DNA of 64,000 nt, from assembly GCF_036010485.1 (NCBI RefSeq), contig NZ_CP108568.1, positions 7,697,001-7,761,000 on the forward strand, read 5' to 3'. The notes below the pieces were generated by a model. That model saw only the letters and a list, made by a program, of their open reading frames with translations. It ran no database searches and was not told the DNA's origin. Below are positions 16,650 to 26,065 of the stretch, one piece after another. Numbering within the stretch: the stretch's first letter is position 1; each line of letters starts with the position of its first letter. The stretch comes from Streptomyces sp. NBC_01198 (lineage in GTDB: Bacteria > Actinomycetota > Actinomycetes > Streptomycetales > Streptomycetaceae). The translations under genes and the position numbers were made by a program.

Positions 16650-16908
16650 GGCAGGGCCCTTTCGGCGGCGGCATCGCGTGCCGGTGACGTCCCCCGGAGC
16701 GTCCTTTTGTCTCTTCATGGATATATCAATGTCCGGCCCGCCGCAGCTCGTGTCCGCGCGGCCCGCCCACCACGGGCGACCCCGGCCCGCCGCCGCCTCT
16801 CCGGCCCGCGGCCCGCGCGGAAAACGGAACGCCCCGCGCCGCCGGGGCCGCTGCTGACAGCCACAGGACCATATGCGAAGCTGCCGACCGCGACGAGGGG
16901 AGGCGGCG

Positions 16909-17979
16909 GTGGGCGAGCGGGAGGCCACAGCCGGGCCGCGAGGGGCCGGAGAGCACCAGGGGACCGCAGGACCACCGGCAACGGGCGCGCAAGGGCGCGA
17001 CCGGGCCGGACGGGGCCGGGCGGGAGCGGCCGGCACGGCGCTGGCCGTCGTCGCCGTCGCCGGTACCGCGCTCGCCGCGGTGCTGCTGCGCCCCGACCGA
17101 TCGCTGCTGGCCGAGAGCGGCGGCCCGCTGGACAACACCGCCGTCGTCGTGCTGCTCGCGGTGGCCTGCCTGGTCGGCGGGCTGATGCTCAGCAGCCGCT
17201 ACCGTGCCCGCCTCGGCTACGACCAGAGCCTGCCGCCCTTCGAGCAGCGGCTGGCCGACGTGGTCCGGGTGACGCTGGTCGCCGCCGCGGTGCTGGTGCC
17301 GGTCCTGCTGCTCGCCATGCACCACTTCCCCGCCGGGGGCGCCGAGCCGCAGCCGGTGCAGACCCGCGACGACTTCTTCCCCCACACCCAGCGCCCGATC
17401 CCGCCGCACCGCGTGACCGGACCGAGCTCCGCCGGCCGGCTCACCCTGCCGCACCTGCTGGTGGTGCTCGGCATCGCCGCACTGGTCGTCGCCCTGCTCA
17501 TCGCCGGATACCGGCTGTGGCGCCAGCTGCGGCGCACCGCCGCGGCGGCGGACGCGGACCCGTACCGCCCCGCCGAGGAGGAGGTGCTCGCCGACGCCGT
17601 CGACTCCGGCCGCCGCGCGCTGCTCGACGGCGCCGACGCCCGCGCCGCCGTCATCGCCTGCTATGCCGCCATGGAGACCTCGCTCGCCCGTTCCGGCGTC
17701 GCCCGCCGCGCCTCCGACAGCCCGCAGGACCTGCTGGAGCGCGCCGCCGGCAGCGGCCTGCTGACCGGCCCGCACGCCACCGACCTGACCGCGCTGTTCC
17801 GCGAGGCCCGCTACTCCACCCACCCCATGGACCGCACCCACCGCGACCGGGCCGCCGCCGCCCTGGACGCCATCGCCGCGCAGCTCGCCGAGCGCGCGGC
17901 GGCGGACGATCCGCAGCCCGGCGACGGCCCCGGCGGCGGCGCGCAGGGGACGCAACCGACCGCGGGAGTCCGCCGGTGA
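16909..17979 (+). CDS. DUF4129 domain-containing membrane protein
   Basis: A 356-residue protein and first gene of a five-gene operon. It has three transmembrane helices (about residues 33-50, 72-92 and 113-133), a fourth near residue 190, and a C-terminal DUF4129 domain (YRPAEEEVLADAVDSGRRAL through FREARYSTHPM). The start is the GTG with a GGGGAGG site; an in-frame ATG 36 bp upstream lacks one. DUF4129 is commonly linked with MoxR and DUF58 genes, as here, and is thought to belong to an envelope-linked chaperone-like system. Stop and next start overlap (GTGA). Confidence 0.85.
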   Translation: MGEREATAGPRGAGEHQGTAGPPATGAQGRDRAGRGRAGAAGTALAVVAVAGTALAAVLLRPDRSLLAESGGPLDNTAVVVLLAVACLVGGLMLSSRYRARLGYDQSLPPFEQRLADVVRVTLVAAAVLVPVLLLAMHHFPAGGAEPQPVQTRDDFFPHTQRPIPPHRVTGPSSAGRLTLPHLLVVLGIAALVVALLIAGYRLWRQLRRTAAAADADPYRPAEEEVLADAVDSGRRALLDGADARAAVIACYAAMETSLARSGVARRASDSPQDLLERAAGSGLLTGPHATDLTALFREARYSTHPMDRTHRDRAAAALDAIAAQLAERAAADDPQPGDGPGGGAQGTQPTAGVRR

Positions 17980-18592
17980 CCGAGCCCCCCGAGCCCGGCG
18001 CGCCCGGCTCCGTACGCCACTCGCTGACCCTGCTGACCGCGGTCGGCGCCGTCGCCGTGGTCCTGCTCGGGCTCACCGAGGGGCTGCCGGGCGCGGCCAC
18101 CGGGCTCGCCCTCTGTACCGTCGCCGGCCTCGGCATCGCCCGATACGTCTCCGGCGCGGGCGCCCAGGACAGCGGCTTCCGCCGCTCGGTGCGGCTGCTC
18201 GGCGCCCGGGCGCCCGCCCTCGGCGAGTGGCAGCGCGTGGTCGACAAGTCGATCGGTGAGCGCAGCGACGTGCACTTCGTCGCCACCCTCAGGCCGCAGT
18301 TGCAGCGGCTGTTCGCCGCCCGGCTCGCCGAGCGGCACGGCGTCGAGCTCCACCGCAGCCCCGAGCGGGCCAAGGCCCTGATCGGCGCCGACCTGTGGCC
18401 GTGGATCGACCCGCGGACCCGGCCCGCGCACCGCCCCGACGACCCGGAGCGGGTGCTGCGCGCCCTGCTCGACCGGCTGGAGGCGCTGGCGGGGCCACCC
18501 CTCGGCGAGCCGGGGCGACCGCCGGGCGAACCCGCGGCGAAGGACCCGTCGACCGGCCTCCGCACCACCACCAGGCACAGTGAGGACCCGCA

Positions 18593-18596
<4 letters not shown>
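17976..18596 (+). CDS. Membrane protein of the MoxR/DUF58 operon, unknown function
   Basis: A 206-residue protein starting at a GTG that overlaps the DUF4129 stop by 4 bp. Residues 14-55 form two adjacent transmembrane helices (LTLLTAVGAVAVVLLGL and AATGLALCTVAGLGIARYV). The rest is a charged soluble domain containing WQRVVDKSIGERSDVHFVAT and HRSPERAKALIGADLWPWID, which look conserved in composition. I do not recognise a Pfam family. Its fixed place between DUF4129 and MoxR suggests a structural or adaptor component of that system. It overlaps the MoxR start by 4 bp. Confidence 0.8.
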
Positions 18597-19596
<1,000 letters not shown>

Positions 19597-19600
<4 letters not shown>

Positions 19601-20925
19601 CGGAGCGACCCGCCGCCCTCGACCGGGCACTCGGCGGGGCGACCGCCGCGCCCACCGAGCCGCCGCCCGCCCCGCCGCCGGGCTGGCGGGCCGGCGAGCG
19701 CACCCTGCGCTACGGCACGGTCGCCGCGGTCGCGGTGGCCGCCGCCCTGGTCACCGGGCACGCCTGGCTGCTGGCCGCGGCCGCCGCCCCGCTGGCGCTG
19801 CTCGCGCTGGCCCTGCCGACCGGCAGCAGGCCGCAGCACCTCGCGCCCACGGTCGACGTCCAGCCGCGGCGCTGCTTCGAGGGCGAGCGGGTCACCGCCA
19901 CCGTCACGCTCGCGCACGACGGCACCGCGGGGCGGCTGGACCCGGGGATCACCCTCGGCCCCGGCGTCCGGCTCGACGACCTCCACGTCGACGGCGGGCG
20001 CCTCCGGCTGACCTTCACCGCCGAGCGCTGGGGCCGCTGGACGGTCGGCACGGTCGACCTCGACGTCTACGACAGCGGCGGCACCGCCCGCCGCACCCTG
20101 CGCGTCGACCTCGGCGAGGTCGCGGTCTTCCCGGTCCCCACCGGGACCGCCGTCACCCCGATCCCGGTACGGCTGCCGCAGCGGCTCGGCGAGCACACCT
20201 CCGCCCAGCGCGGCGAGGGCGTCGAGGTCACCGGCGTCCACCCGTACGTACGCGGCGAGCGGCAGCGCCGCATCCACTGGCCCGCGACCACCCGGCGCGG
20301 CGAGCTGCAACTGCACCAGTTCGCGGCGGAACGGGCGGCCGACACCGTCGTGCTGCTCGACGTGCTCGCCGACGTCCGCGACCCGGTCACCCGTACGTCC
20401 TCGCTGGACGAGACCTTCCGCGCGGCGGCCGGCCTGGTCCGCGCCTACCTGCGCACCCACGACCGGATCGGCGTGGTCTCGATCGGCGGCACCACCCGCT
20501 GGCTGCAGCCCGGCAGCGGCCAGAGCTACTTCTACCGGATCGTGGAGAGCGTCCTCGACGTCCGCAAGGACCTCGGCTACCGGACCGCGGGCCTCGGCAG
20601 GCTGCCGCCGCCCGCGCTGCCGGAGAGCGCGCTGGTGTACGTCTTCACGCCGCTGACCGACCAGCGCATCCTCGACGTGCTCGACCAGGTCAGGTCGCGG
20701 ACCAACCCGCTGGTGGTGGTCGAGATCCCCTCCGGGGACCCGGCGGTCGAACCGGGCGACCGCACCGCGGAACTCGCCCTGCGGCTGTGGCGCGCCGACC
20801 GCGACGCCATGCGCTTCGCGCTGACCGAGCGCGGTGTCGCCGTCGTCACCCACCGGCCGGGCGAGACCCTCGACCTGGCACTCGCGCCGCTGCTGCGCAC
20901 CCGGATCCACGGAGGACGCCGATGA
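19597..20925 (+). CDS. DUF58 domain-containing protein (VWA-like partner of MoxR)
   Basis: A 442-residue protein with two N-terminal transmembrane helices (about residues 42-78), a beta-rich extracytoplasmic-type segment (TVDVQPRRCFEGERVTATV), and the DUF58 core. The conserved GVHPYVRGERQRRIHWPATT followed by ELQLHQFAAERAADTVVLLD matches the diagnostic R-x-IHW block before a VWA-like fold. The Asp after VVLLD may be part of a degenerate metal site. It overlaps MoxR and the next gene by 4 bp each, so the products are probably made in fixed ratio. Confidence 0.9.
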
Positions 20926-21449
20926 GCCGCGCGATGGACGCCCACCGGCTGACCGCCCGCATCCTCGGGGTGGCGCTGGCCGTCGCCGCCTGCAATCCGC
21001 CGCGCACCCTGGACGGGCCGCTCATCGGCTGGGCCCTCGGCCTGGCCGCGGCCGGCGCCGCCTGGTGGGCCGCGCCGATGGTCGACGCTCGCCCGGTGCT
21101 CAGCTCGATGCGGTGGGGCGCGGTGGCGGCGCACCGGCGCAACACGCTGCTGCCCGCCGGAGCCGTCGTGCTGGCCGCGATGACCGGTCCCGCGGTGTGG
21201 GTGGCGGCCTGCGTCGTCGGCCTGCTGGTGGCCTATCTACTGGTCACCGACGGCTGGACGATGGGCGCGACGACCCCTCCGGGGACGGACCGCGCCACCC
21301 CCGCGGTGGCCGCCGCCGCGGCGGCCGCGGTGGTCTTCGCGGCGGCCACCGCCCCGGTCGCCCACACGTCCTGGTCCCGCCTCCCCGCCGCCCTGGCCCT
21401 CGCGGCCACCGCCGCCGCCGTGGCCCTGGCCCTCCGGCGCGCCCCCTGA
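20922..21449 (+). CDS. Small polytopic membrane protein ending the MoxR/DUF58 operon
   Basis: A 175-residue protein with about six hydrophobic segments, Ala-rich, including VLAAMTGPAVWVAACVVGLL and AAAAAAVVFAAATAPVA. The ATG overlaps the DUF58 stop (ATGA). No family is recognised. Position and coupling suggest a membrane component of the MoxR system. The operon ends here, since the next gene starts 240 bp downstream. Confidence 0.75.
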   Translation: MSRAMDAHRLTARILGVALAVAACNPPRTLDGPLIGWALGLAAAGAAWWAAPMVDARPVLSSMRWGAVAAHRRNTLLPAGAVVLAAMTGPAVWVAACVVGLLVAYLLVTDGWTMGATTPPGTDRATPAVAAAAAAAVVFAAATAPVAHTSWSRLPAALALAATAAAVALALRRAP

Positions 21450-21689
21450 GCACTGCGGGCCCGGGCCCCCTTGGGCCCGATCCCCGACGGTGTTCGCGTG
21501 CAGGGCGTGCCGGCCGTGGCACCGGGGTGGGGTAGGTTGAGCGCCGACCGGCAGTACACCGCGACCAGCCGAGGAGGTGGGACCGATTCCCAGCAGTACG
21601 TACCGGGCGCTCCCGCCGTGCGGCCCCGCGAGGCCTGCGGCCTCCTGACCGGAGCCGGGGAGCGCCTACCGGCTTCCCGAGAGGTTCAC

Positions 21690-22511
21690 ATGTCGGACTC
21701 CGTCACACCGTTGCCCGAATCCGCACCGCACCCCGGCGTCGTCGCCCGACTGCGGGCCGCGGGCTGCGTCTTCGCCGAGGACGAGGCGCGGATCATCCTG
21801 GCCACCGCCACCACACCGGACGAGCTGGCGGCGATGGTCGCCCGCCGGGCCGGCGGGCTGCCGCTGGAACACGTCGTCGGCTGGGCCGAGTTCTGCGGCC
21901 TGCGGATCGCCGTCGACCCGGGGGTCTTCGTGCCCCGCAGGCGTACCGAACTCCTGGTGCGCGAGGCGGTCGCGCTCGGCCGGGCGGCCGCCGGCGAGGG
22001 CCACGAGGTCGTCGTGCTCGACCTGTGCTGCGGCTCCGGCGCGGTCGGCGCGGCGCTGGCCGCGGCCCTGGGGCGTACGCGGCTGCACGCCGCCGACCTC
22101 GACCCGGCGGCCGTCGCCTGCGCGGCCCGCAACCTCGCCCCCGCCGGCGGGCGGGTCCACTGCGGCGACCTCTTCGCCGCGCTGCCCGCCGAACTGCGCG
22201 GCACGGTCGACCTGCTGGCCGCCAACGTGCCGTACGTGCCCAGCTCCGCCGTCGGCCTGCTGCCGCCCGAGGCACGCGACCACGAGGCGCTGATGGCTCT
22301 CGACGGGGGCCACGACGGCCTCGACGTGATGCGCCGGGTCGCGGCCAGTGCCGCCGGCTGGCTCGCCCCCGGCGGCTCGCTGCTGGTGGAGGCCGGTGAG
22401 CGGCAGGCGCGCACCGCCGCCGGCATCCTGGCCGGCGGCGGCCTGCGGCCGCGCGTCGCCACCGACGACGACCTCGGGGCGACCGTCGTCATCGGCACCC
22501 GGCCGCGGTAG
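21690..22511 (+). CDS. Putative protein N5-glutamine methyltransferase (PrmC/HemK-like)
   Basis: A 273-residue SAM-dependent methyltransferase. An N-terminal helical region (residues 1-70) is followed by GWAEFCGLRIAVDPGVFVPR, the SAM motif I VLDLCCGSGAVGAALA, and NVPYVP in place of the NPPY catalytic motif of PrmC. The NVPYVP form is typical of a distinct actinobacterial group, so glutamine methylation of release factors is likely but not certain. The ATG start has only a weak GAG site. The C-terminal GGSLLVEAGERQ and RVATDDDLGATVVIGTRP fit the family. Confidence 0.85.
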   Translation: MSDSVTPLPESAPHPGVVARLRAAGCVFAEDEARIILATATTPDELAAMVARRAGGLPLEHVVGWAEFCGLRIAVDPGVFVPRRRTELLVREAVALGRAAAGEGHEVVVLDLCCGSGAVGAALAAALGRTRLHAADLDPAAVACAARNLAPAGGRVHCGDLFAALPAELRGTVDLLAANVPYVPSSAVGLLPPEARDHEALMALDGGHDGLDVMRRVAASAAGWLAPGGSLLVEAGERQARTAAGILAGGGLRPRVATDDDLGATVVIGTRPR

Positions 22512-22525
22512 CCGCCCGGTGACGT

Positions 22526-22563
22526 GCCGTCGCCCCGGTCCGCGCAGCGGGCGGGGCGGCGGC
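22526..22563. terminator. Hairpin between convergent methyltransferase and NiCoT genes
   Basis: A long stem pairs GCCGTCGCCCCG with CGGGGCGGCGGC (one G-U wobble), with an inner CCGC-gca-GCGG stem. It sits in the 65-bp gap between two converging stop codons, so it can end transcription from either side. Confidence 0.6.
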
Positions 22564-22576
22564 CGGTTCCGGCGGC

Positions 22577-23710
22577 TCAGTCCTGCTGCTCGGCCGGCCG
22601 CAGGCCGGCCGTCCACTTCTCCTCGATGTTGCCGACCTTCCAGACGGTCATCGCCACCGCCCAGGTGAGGAAGAACAGCCCCACGATGACGTAGCCGACG
22701 ATGTTGAGGTCGAGCCCGGCCACCCAGTCCCAGAACGCCCCGTGCAGCCCTGCCTTCTCGCTGAGCAGGCCGACGAGTTCGACGGTGCCGATGATGAACG
22801 CGACCGCGACCGACAGGCCGGTGATGGTCAGGTTGTAGTAGACCTTGCGGACCGGCTTGGAGAAGGCCCACTCGTAGGCGAAGTTCATGAACGAGCCGTC
22901 GATGGTGTCCAGCAGGCACATCCCCGCCGCGAACAGCACCGGCAGGCACAGGATCGCGTACCACGGCAGCCCGGAGGCGGCGCCGGACCCGGCGAGCACC
23001 AGCAGCGCGATCTCGGTGGCGGTGTCGAAGCCGAGGCCGAACAGCAGGCCCAGCGGGTACATCTGCCACGGCTTGGTGATCGACTTCATCACCCGGCCGA
23101 GCAGCCGGTTCATGAACCCCCGGTTGTTCAGGTGCTCTTCGAGAGCGGCCTCGTCGTAGTGGCCGCCGCGCATCTGCCGGAAGACCTTCCAGATCCCGGC
23201 CAGGATCAGCAGGTTGAGGAAGGCGATGATGTAGAGGAAGGCGCCCGAGACGGTGGTGCCCACCCAGCCGGTGACGCTGTGCAGTTGCGAGCCGTCGTTC
23301 TCCACCGGGTCGGCCAGCGACCTGACGCCCAGCGACAGCAGGAAGGCCAGCCCGAAGACGATGCTGGAATGGCCGAGCGAGAACCAGAAGCCCACCGACA
23401 GCGGACGCTTGCCCTCGTGCATCAGCTTGCGGGTGGTGTTGTCGATCGCCGCGATGTGGTCGGCGTCGAACGCGTGCCGCATGCCCAGCGTGTACGCGGT
23501 CACCCCGATACCGATGCCGAAGGACTTGGTGCCCAGGCTGTAGTGCTCGGGCGCCACGATCGCCACCAGGGTGAACCACCCGATGACGTGCAGAGCCACG
23601 ATGAACGCGGCCATCCCGCCCAGCCGGGTCCATTCCGCCCGCGTCATCGAACCGCCTATCCGGCGCCAGCGGGACCCCGCGGGGACGGCGGCCTCGGTGG
23701 TGGTGGTCAT
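22577..23710 (-). CDS. HoxN/HupN/NixA-type nickel/cobalt permease (NiCoT)
   Basis: A 377-residue single-component secondary transporter with eight predicted transmembrane helices. The signature of helix II is RHAFDADHIAAIDN. Further family motifs are GFWFSLGHSSIVFGLAFLLS, GLGFDTATEIALL and DTIDGSFMNFAYEWAFSKP. It imports Ni2+ and/or Co2+ across the cytoplasmic membrane. The ATG start has a GGAGG site. About 50 bp upstream lies a TTGCGA-N5-TCGCAA dyad resembling the streptomycete Nur box, which argues for nickel-dependent repression and so for nickel as the main cargo. The divergent neighbour is a B12-riboswitch cobalt operon. Confidence 0.93.
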   Translation of the reverse strand: MTTTTEAAVPAGSRWRRIGGSMTRAEWTRLGGMAAFIVALHVIGWFTLVAIVAPEHYSLGTKSFGIGIGVTAYTLGMRHAFDADHIAAIDNTTRKLMHEGKRPLSVGFWFSLGHSSIVFGLAFLLSLGVRSLADPVENDGSQLHSVTGWVGTTVSGAFLYIIAFLNLLILAGIWKVFRQMRGGHYDEAALEEHLNNRGFMNRLLGRVMKSITKPWQMYPLGLLFGLGFDTATEIALLVLAGSGAASGLPWYAILCLPVLFAAGMCLLDTIDGSFMNFAYEWAFSKPVRKVYYNLTITGLSVAVAFIIGTVELVGLLSEKAGLHGAFWDWVAGLDLNIVGYVIVGLFFLTWAVAMTVWKVGNIEEKWTAGLRPAEQQD

Positions 23711-23744
23711 ACGGCGTCCTCCGTCGGAGCGGCTGGGCACTTCC

Positions 23745-23777
23745 CGCAACAGACTACTTGTTGCGAATGACTCGCAA
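23745..23777 (-). promoter_or_regulatory. Nur-like nickel box upstream of the NiCoT gene
   Basis: TTGCGA-ATGAC-TCGCAA (23761-23777) is a perfect dyad matching the published Nur consensus tTGCaa-N5-ttGCAA except for one symmetric base pair. A second, overlapping dyad CGCAACA-N7-TGTTGCG (23745-23765) extends it toward the gene. The centre is about 60 bp before the ATG, where it would cover the promoter. Regulation by Nur is inferred, not shown. Confidence 0.65.
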
Positions 23778-23969
23778 TAGCCTCCCCCCGTGCCGCTCCG
23801 CTCACACCCGCCCGAGGTCAGCGCGGTGCGCGCGTCGGCAGCGGCCGCCGTGCGCCCCGGTGCCCGACCGCGCCCGCGCTGCGCCGGGAGCGCGAATCAC
23901 GCCCCAGCGGGCCGCCGGTCACCGGCCGGCGAACGGCCGGAGACGCGCGGCCGGCGCCGCCCGGCCTGA

Positions 23970-23999
23970 TTGACGCACCGCAGAGCGGAGCCCTACGCT
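23970..23999 (+). promoter_or_regulatory. Likely promoter of the cobalt/B12 operon
   Basis: TTGACG and TACGCT are separated by 18 bp and end just before the cobalamin riboswitch begins. This fits a housekeeping-sigma promoter with transcription starting near 24006. Confidence 0.55.
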
Positions 24000-24005
24000 C
24001 CAGGC

Positions 24006-24118
24006 GTAGTGATGATGTGGGGAAGCTGGTGGAATTCCAGCACGGTCGCGCCACTGTGATCCCGCCGCCGCAACAGGCGATACGGGGAGTCAGACAGCCG
24101 CTCATCACGACGCCCATG
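24006..24118 (+). promoter_or_regulatory. Cobalamin (vitamin B12) riboswitch
   Basis: The closing stem is GTGATGA (24009-24015) with TCATCAC (24102-24108). Core elements are GCTGGTGGAATTCCAGCACGG (described here only by position 24024-24045), the conserved GCCACTG at 24050-24056, and AGTCAGACAGC at 24088-24098, the usual right-hand core. It lies in the 5' leader of cbtB. An AAGGAGG ribosome site at 24140-24146 is downstream, so control of translation start by B12 binding is the likely mechanism. With abundant B12 the cobalt-uptake and corrin genes would be shut down. Confidence 0.9.
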
Positions 24119-24154
24119 GAAGAGGGACGCACGATCCCCTAAGGAGGGCTCACC

Positions 24155-24370
24155 TTGAGCAGCATTTCCGCACCCCGCCCCACGGCCACGCCGGTCGTCC
24201 TGCCGGTCTCGAAGGCCGTGCTGTGGCTGGTCGGCACGGCGATATTCGCGCTCGCCGCCTACTACTTCGTCGGTGTCGACCAGGGCGCCGTCTCGGTCTT
24301 CGGCAAGGACATGCACATCCACGAGTTCGTCCACGACGCCCGCCACTTCCTCGGTTTCCCCTGCCACTGA
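24155..24370 (+). CDS. cbtB: CbtB-type cobalt transporter subunit
   Basis: A 71-residue protein with one transmembrane helix (about residues 23-42, AVLWLVGTAIFALAAYYFVG) and a C-terminal His-rich motif MHIHEFVHDARHFLGFPCH, the CbtB hallmark thought to bind Co2+. The TTG start has a strong AAGGAGG site 8 bases upstream; no ATG lies nearby. It follows a cobalamin riboswitch directly and precedes cbtA by 33 bp, as in most B12-regulated cbtBA pairs. CbtAB are proposed cobalt importers, based mainly on comparative genomics. Confidence 0.92.
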   Translation: MSSISAPRPTATPVVLPVSKAVLWLVGTAIFALAAYYFVGVDQGAVSVFGKDMHIHEFVHDARHFLGFPCH

Positions 24371-24403
24371 CACCGCCGGAACCGGACGTACGGACAACTC
24401 GAC

Positions 24404-25264
24404 ATGGAAAAGAAACTCATCCTGCGCGGCATCCTGGCCGGCGCAGCCGCCGGGCTGCTCGCCTTCCTCTTCGCCCGGGTCTTCGCAGAACCGCAGATCG
24501 GCCGGGCGATCGACTACGAGAGCGGCCGGGACGCCGCACAGGCCGCGCTGGACAAGGCCGGCGGGCTGCCGGCCGCGGCGGCCGACCCCGACCTGTTCAG
24601 CCGCACCGTGCAGGCCGACGTCGGGATCGGCGTCGGCATGATCGTCTTCGGGATGGCGATGGGGGCGCTGTTCGCCGTCGCCTACGCGATCTGCCTCGGC
24701 CGGGTCGGCGGGTTGCGGCCCCGCAGCCTGGCCCTGCTGGTCGCGGGCGGCGGATTCCTCGGCATGTACCTGGTGCCGTTCCTGAAGTACCCGGCCAACC
24801 CGCCGGCCATCGGCCATGAGGACACCATCAGGGCCCGCAGCGGCCTCTACCTGCTCATGGTGGTGTGCTCGGTGGCCTTCCTGATCGGCGCGGCCTGGCT
24901 GGGCAGGCGGCTGCAACCCAGGTTCGGCAACTGGAACGCCACCCTGCTGGCGGCCGCCGCCTTCGTCGTCGCCATCGGCGTGGTGATGGCGATCCTGCCC
25001 CCGCTGGGTCATCTGGCCTACAACAAGGAGCACTTCGGCAATCACGCGTCCGAGACGCCGCTGCCGCTCACCGACACCGACGGGCGCATCGTCTACCCGG
25101 GCTTCCCGGCCGACGTGCTGTTCTCCTTCCGCTCCTACTCCGTCGCCGCCCAACTGCTGCTCTGGTCGGCGATCGGCCTGGTCTTCGCGCCGCTGGCCGA
25201 GCGCCTGCTGCAGCCCAGGACCGACGGCGCCACCGCACGAGGGGCGGCGCCCGTACCGGCGTGA
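24404..25264 (+). CDS. cbtA: CbtA-type cobalt transporter subunit
   Basis: A 286-residue membrane protein with about six transmembrane helices, matching CbtA. The N-terminus KLILRGILAGAAAGLLAFLF and the segment FLGMYLVPFLKYPANPPAIG are typical, as is the late HLAYNKEHFGNHASE stretch. It is predicted to form the membrane channel of the CbtAB cobalt uptake system. The ATG start lacks a strong ribosome site. Its stop overlaps the next GTG start by 4 bp, so all five genes are probably one riboswitch-controlled transcript. Confidence 0.9.
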   Translation: MEKKLILRGILAGAAAGLLAFLFARVFAEPQIGRAIDYESGRDAAQAALDKAGGLPAAAADPDLFSRTVQADVGIGVGMIVFGMAMGALFAVAYAICLGRVGGLRPRSLALLVAGGGFLGMYLVPFLKYPANPPAIGHEDTIRARSGLYLLMVVCSVAFLIGAAWLGRRLQPRFGNWNATLLAAAAFVVAIGVVMAILPPLGHLAYNKEHFGNHASETPLPLTDTDGRIVYPGFPADVLFSFRSYSVAAQLLLWSAIGLVFAPLAERLLQPRTDGATARGAAPVPA

Positions 25265-26016
25265 CGCACCAGCCGCACCGAACGGCCGGACCGGGCGCGG
25301 TGATCGAGGAGATCACCGCGCTCGGTCCGTTCTTCGCCGTCGCCACCCACCCGGCCGGCGCACCCCCCGCCGGGCCGTGGCAACCGCTGACGGGGCCGCT
25401 GCTCGCCGAGCGCGCCGCCGGCGTCAGGGCGTATCTGGCCGCGGCCGGCGGGCAGCCGCCGGAAGCGGTCGAGCCGCGGGTGGCCGCCTCGGTCGCCCAT
25501 CTCGGCCTGGCCGCGCGGCTGGTGTCGCCCGCGCTGGCCGCCGCGGTCCTGCACGGGCGGGTGCTCGGCTGCGACCTGGGCGCGGTCCGCTGGCAGCCCG
25601 CGCTCGGCGGCCCGGTACCGCTCTCGCTGCCGGACGACGCATTGCTCCCGCCCGCTGCGGCGCCCTCGGCCGGCCGGCTCGCCGACGCCGTCGCCCGGCG
25701 GGTACTCGACGGCCCGCTCGCCGAACTGGCCGGCCTCTTCGGCGCGTCGGGTGTCTCCCCGCACATCCTGCTGGGCAACACCGCCTCCGCCGTCAACGGC
25801 GCGGCGACCGCGCTGGGCGCCGCCCGGCCCGAACTGGCCGCCCGGGCAAGGGCCTTCACCGCCCTGCTGCTGGAACGGCCGCCGCTGCGCCCGCAGCGCG
25901 GCCGTACGCCGGCGGGCGCCTTCCGGCGGCGCAGCTGCTGCCTGATCTACCGCGCCGCGCCCGGCCGGGCGGGCGCCCTGTGCGGTGACTGCGTCCTGCA
26001 CGGTGCGACCGCGTGA
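25261..26016 (+). CDS. FhuF-like (2Fe-2S)-binding protein within the cobalt/B12 operon
   Basis: A 251-residue protein whose C-terminus carries a four-Cys cluster like that of ferric-siderophore reductase FhuF: Cys226-Cys227, then Cys241 and Cys244 (SCCLIYR and LCGDC). The spacing between the pairs is 13 residues instead of the 10 of FhuF. The body (GPLLAERAAGVRAYLAA, LLGNTASAVNGAATAL) resembles FhuF-type folds. It is translationally coupled to cbtA and followed by cobF. A role in reducing Co(III) or a corrinoid, rather than ferric siderophores, is an inference from context only. Confidence 0.75.
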   Translation: MTHQPHRTAGPGAVIEEITALGPFFAVATHPAGAPPAGPWQPLTGPLLAERAAGVRAYLAAAGGQPPEAVEPRVAASVAHLGLAARLVSPALAAAVLHGRVLGCDLGAVRWQPALGGPVPLSLPDDALLPPAAAPSAGRLADAVARRVLDGPLAELAGLFGASGVSPHILLGNTASAVNGAATALGAARPELAARARAFTALLLERPPLRPQRGRTPAGAFRRRSCCLIYRAAPGRAGALCGDCVLHGATA

Positions 26017-26065
26017 GCGGGGCTGCCGTCCAGGGCGCCGGACACGCTGTGCCAGACTCCGCCGG

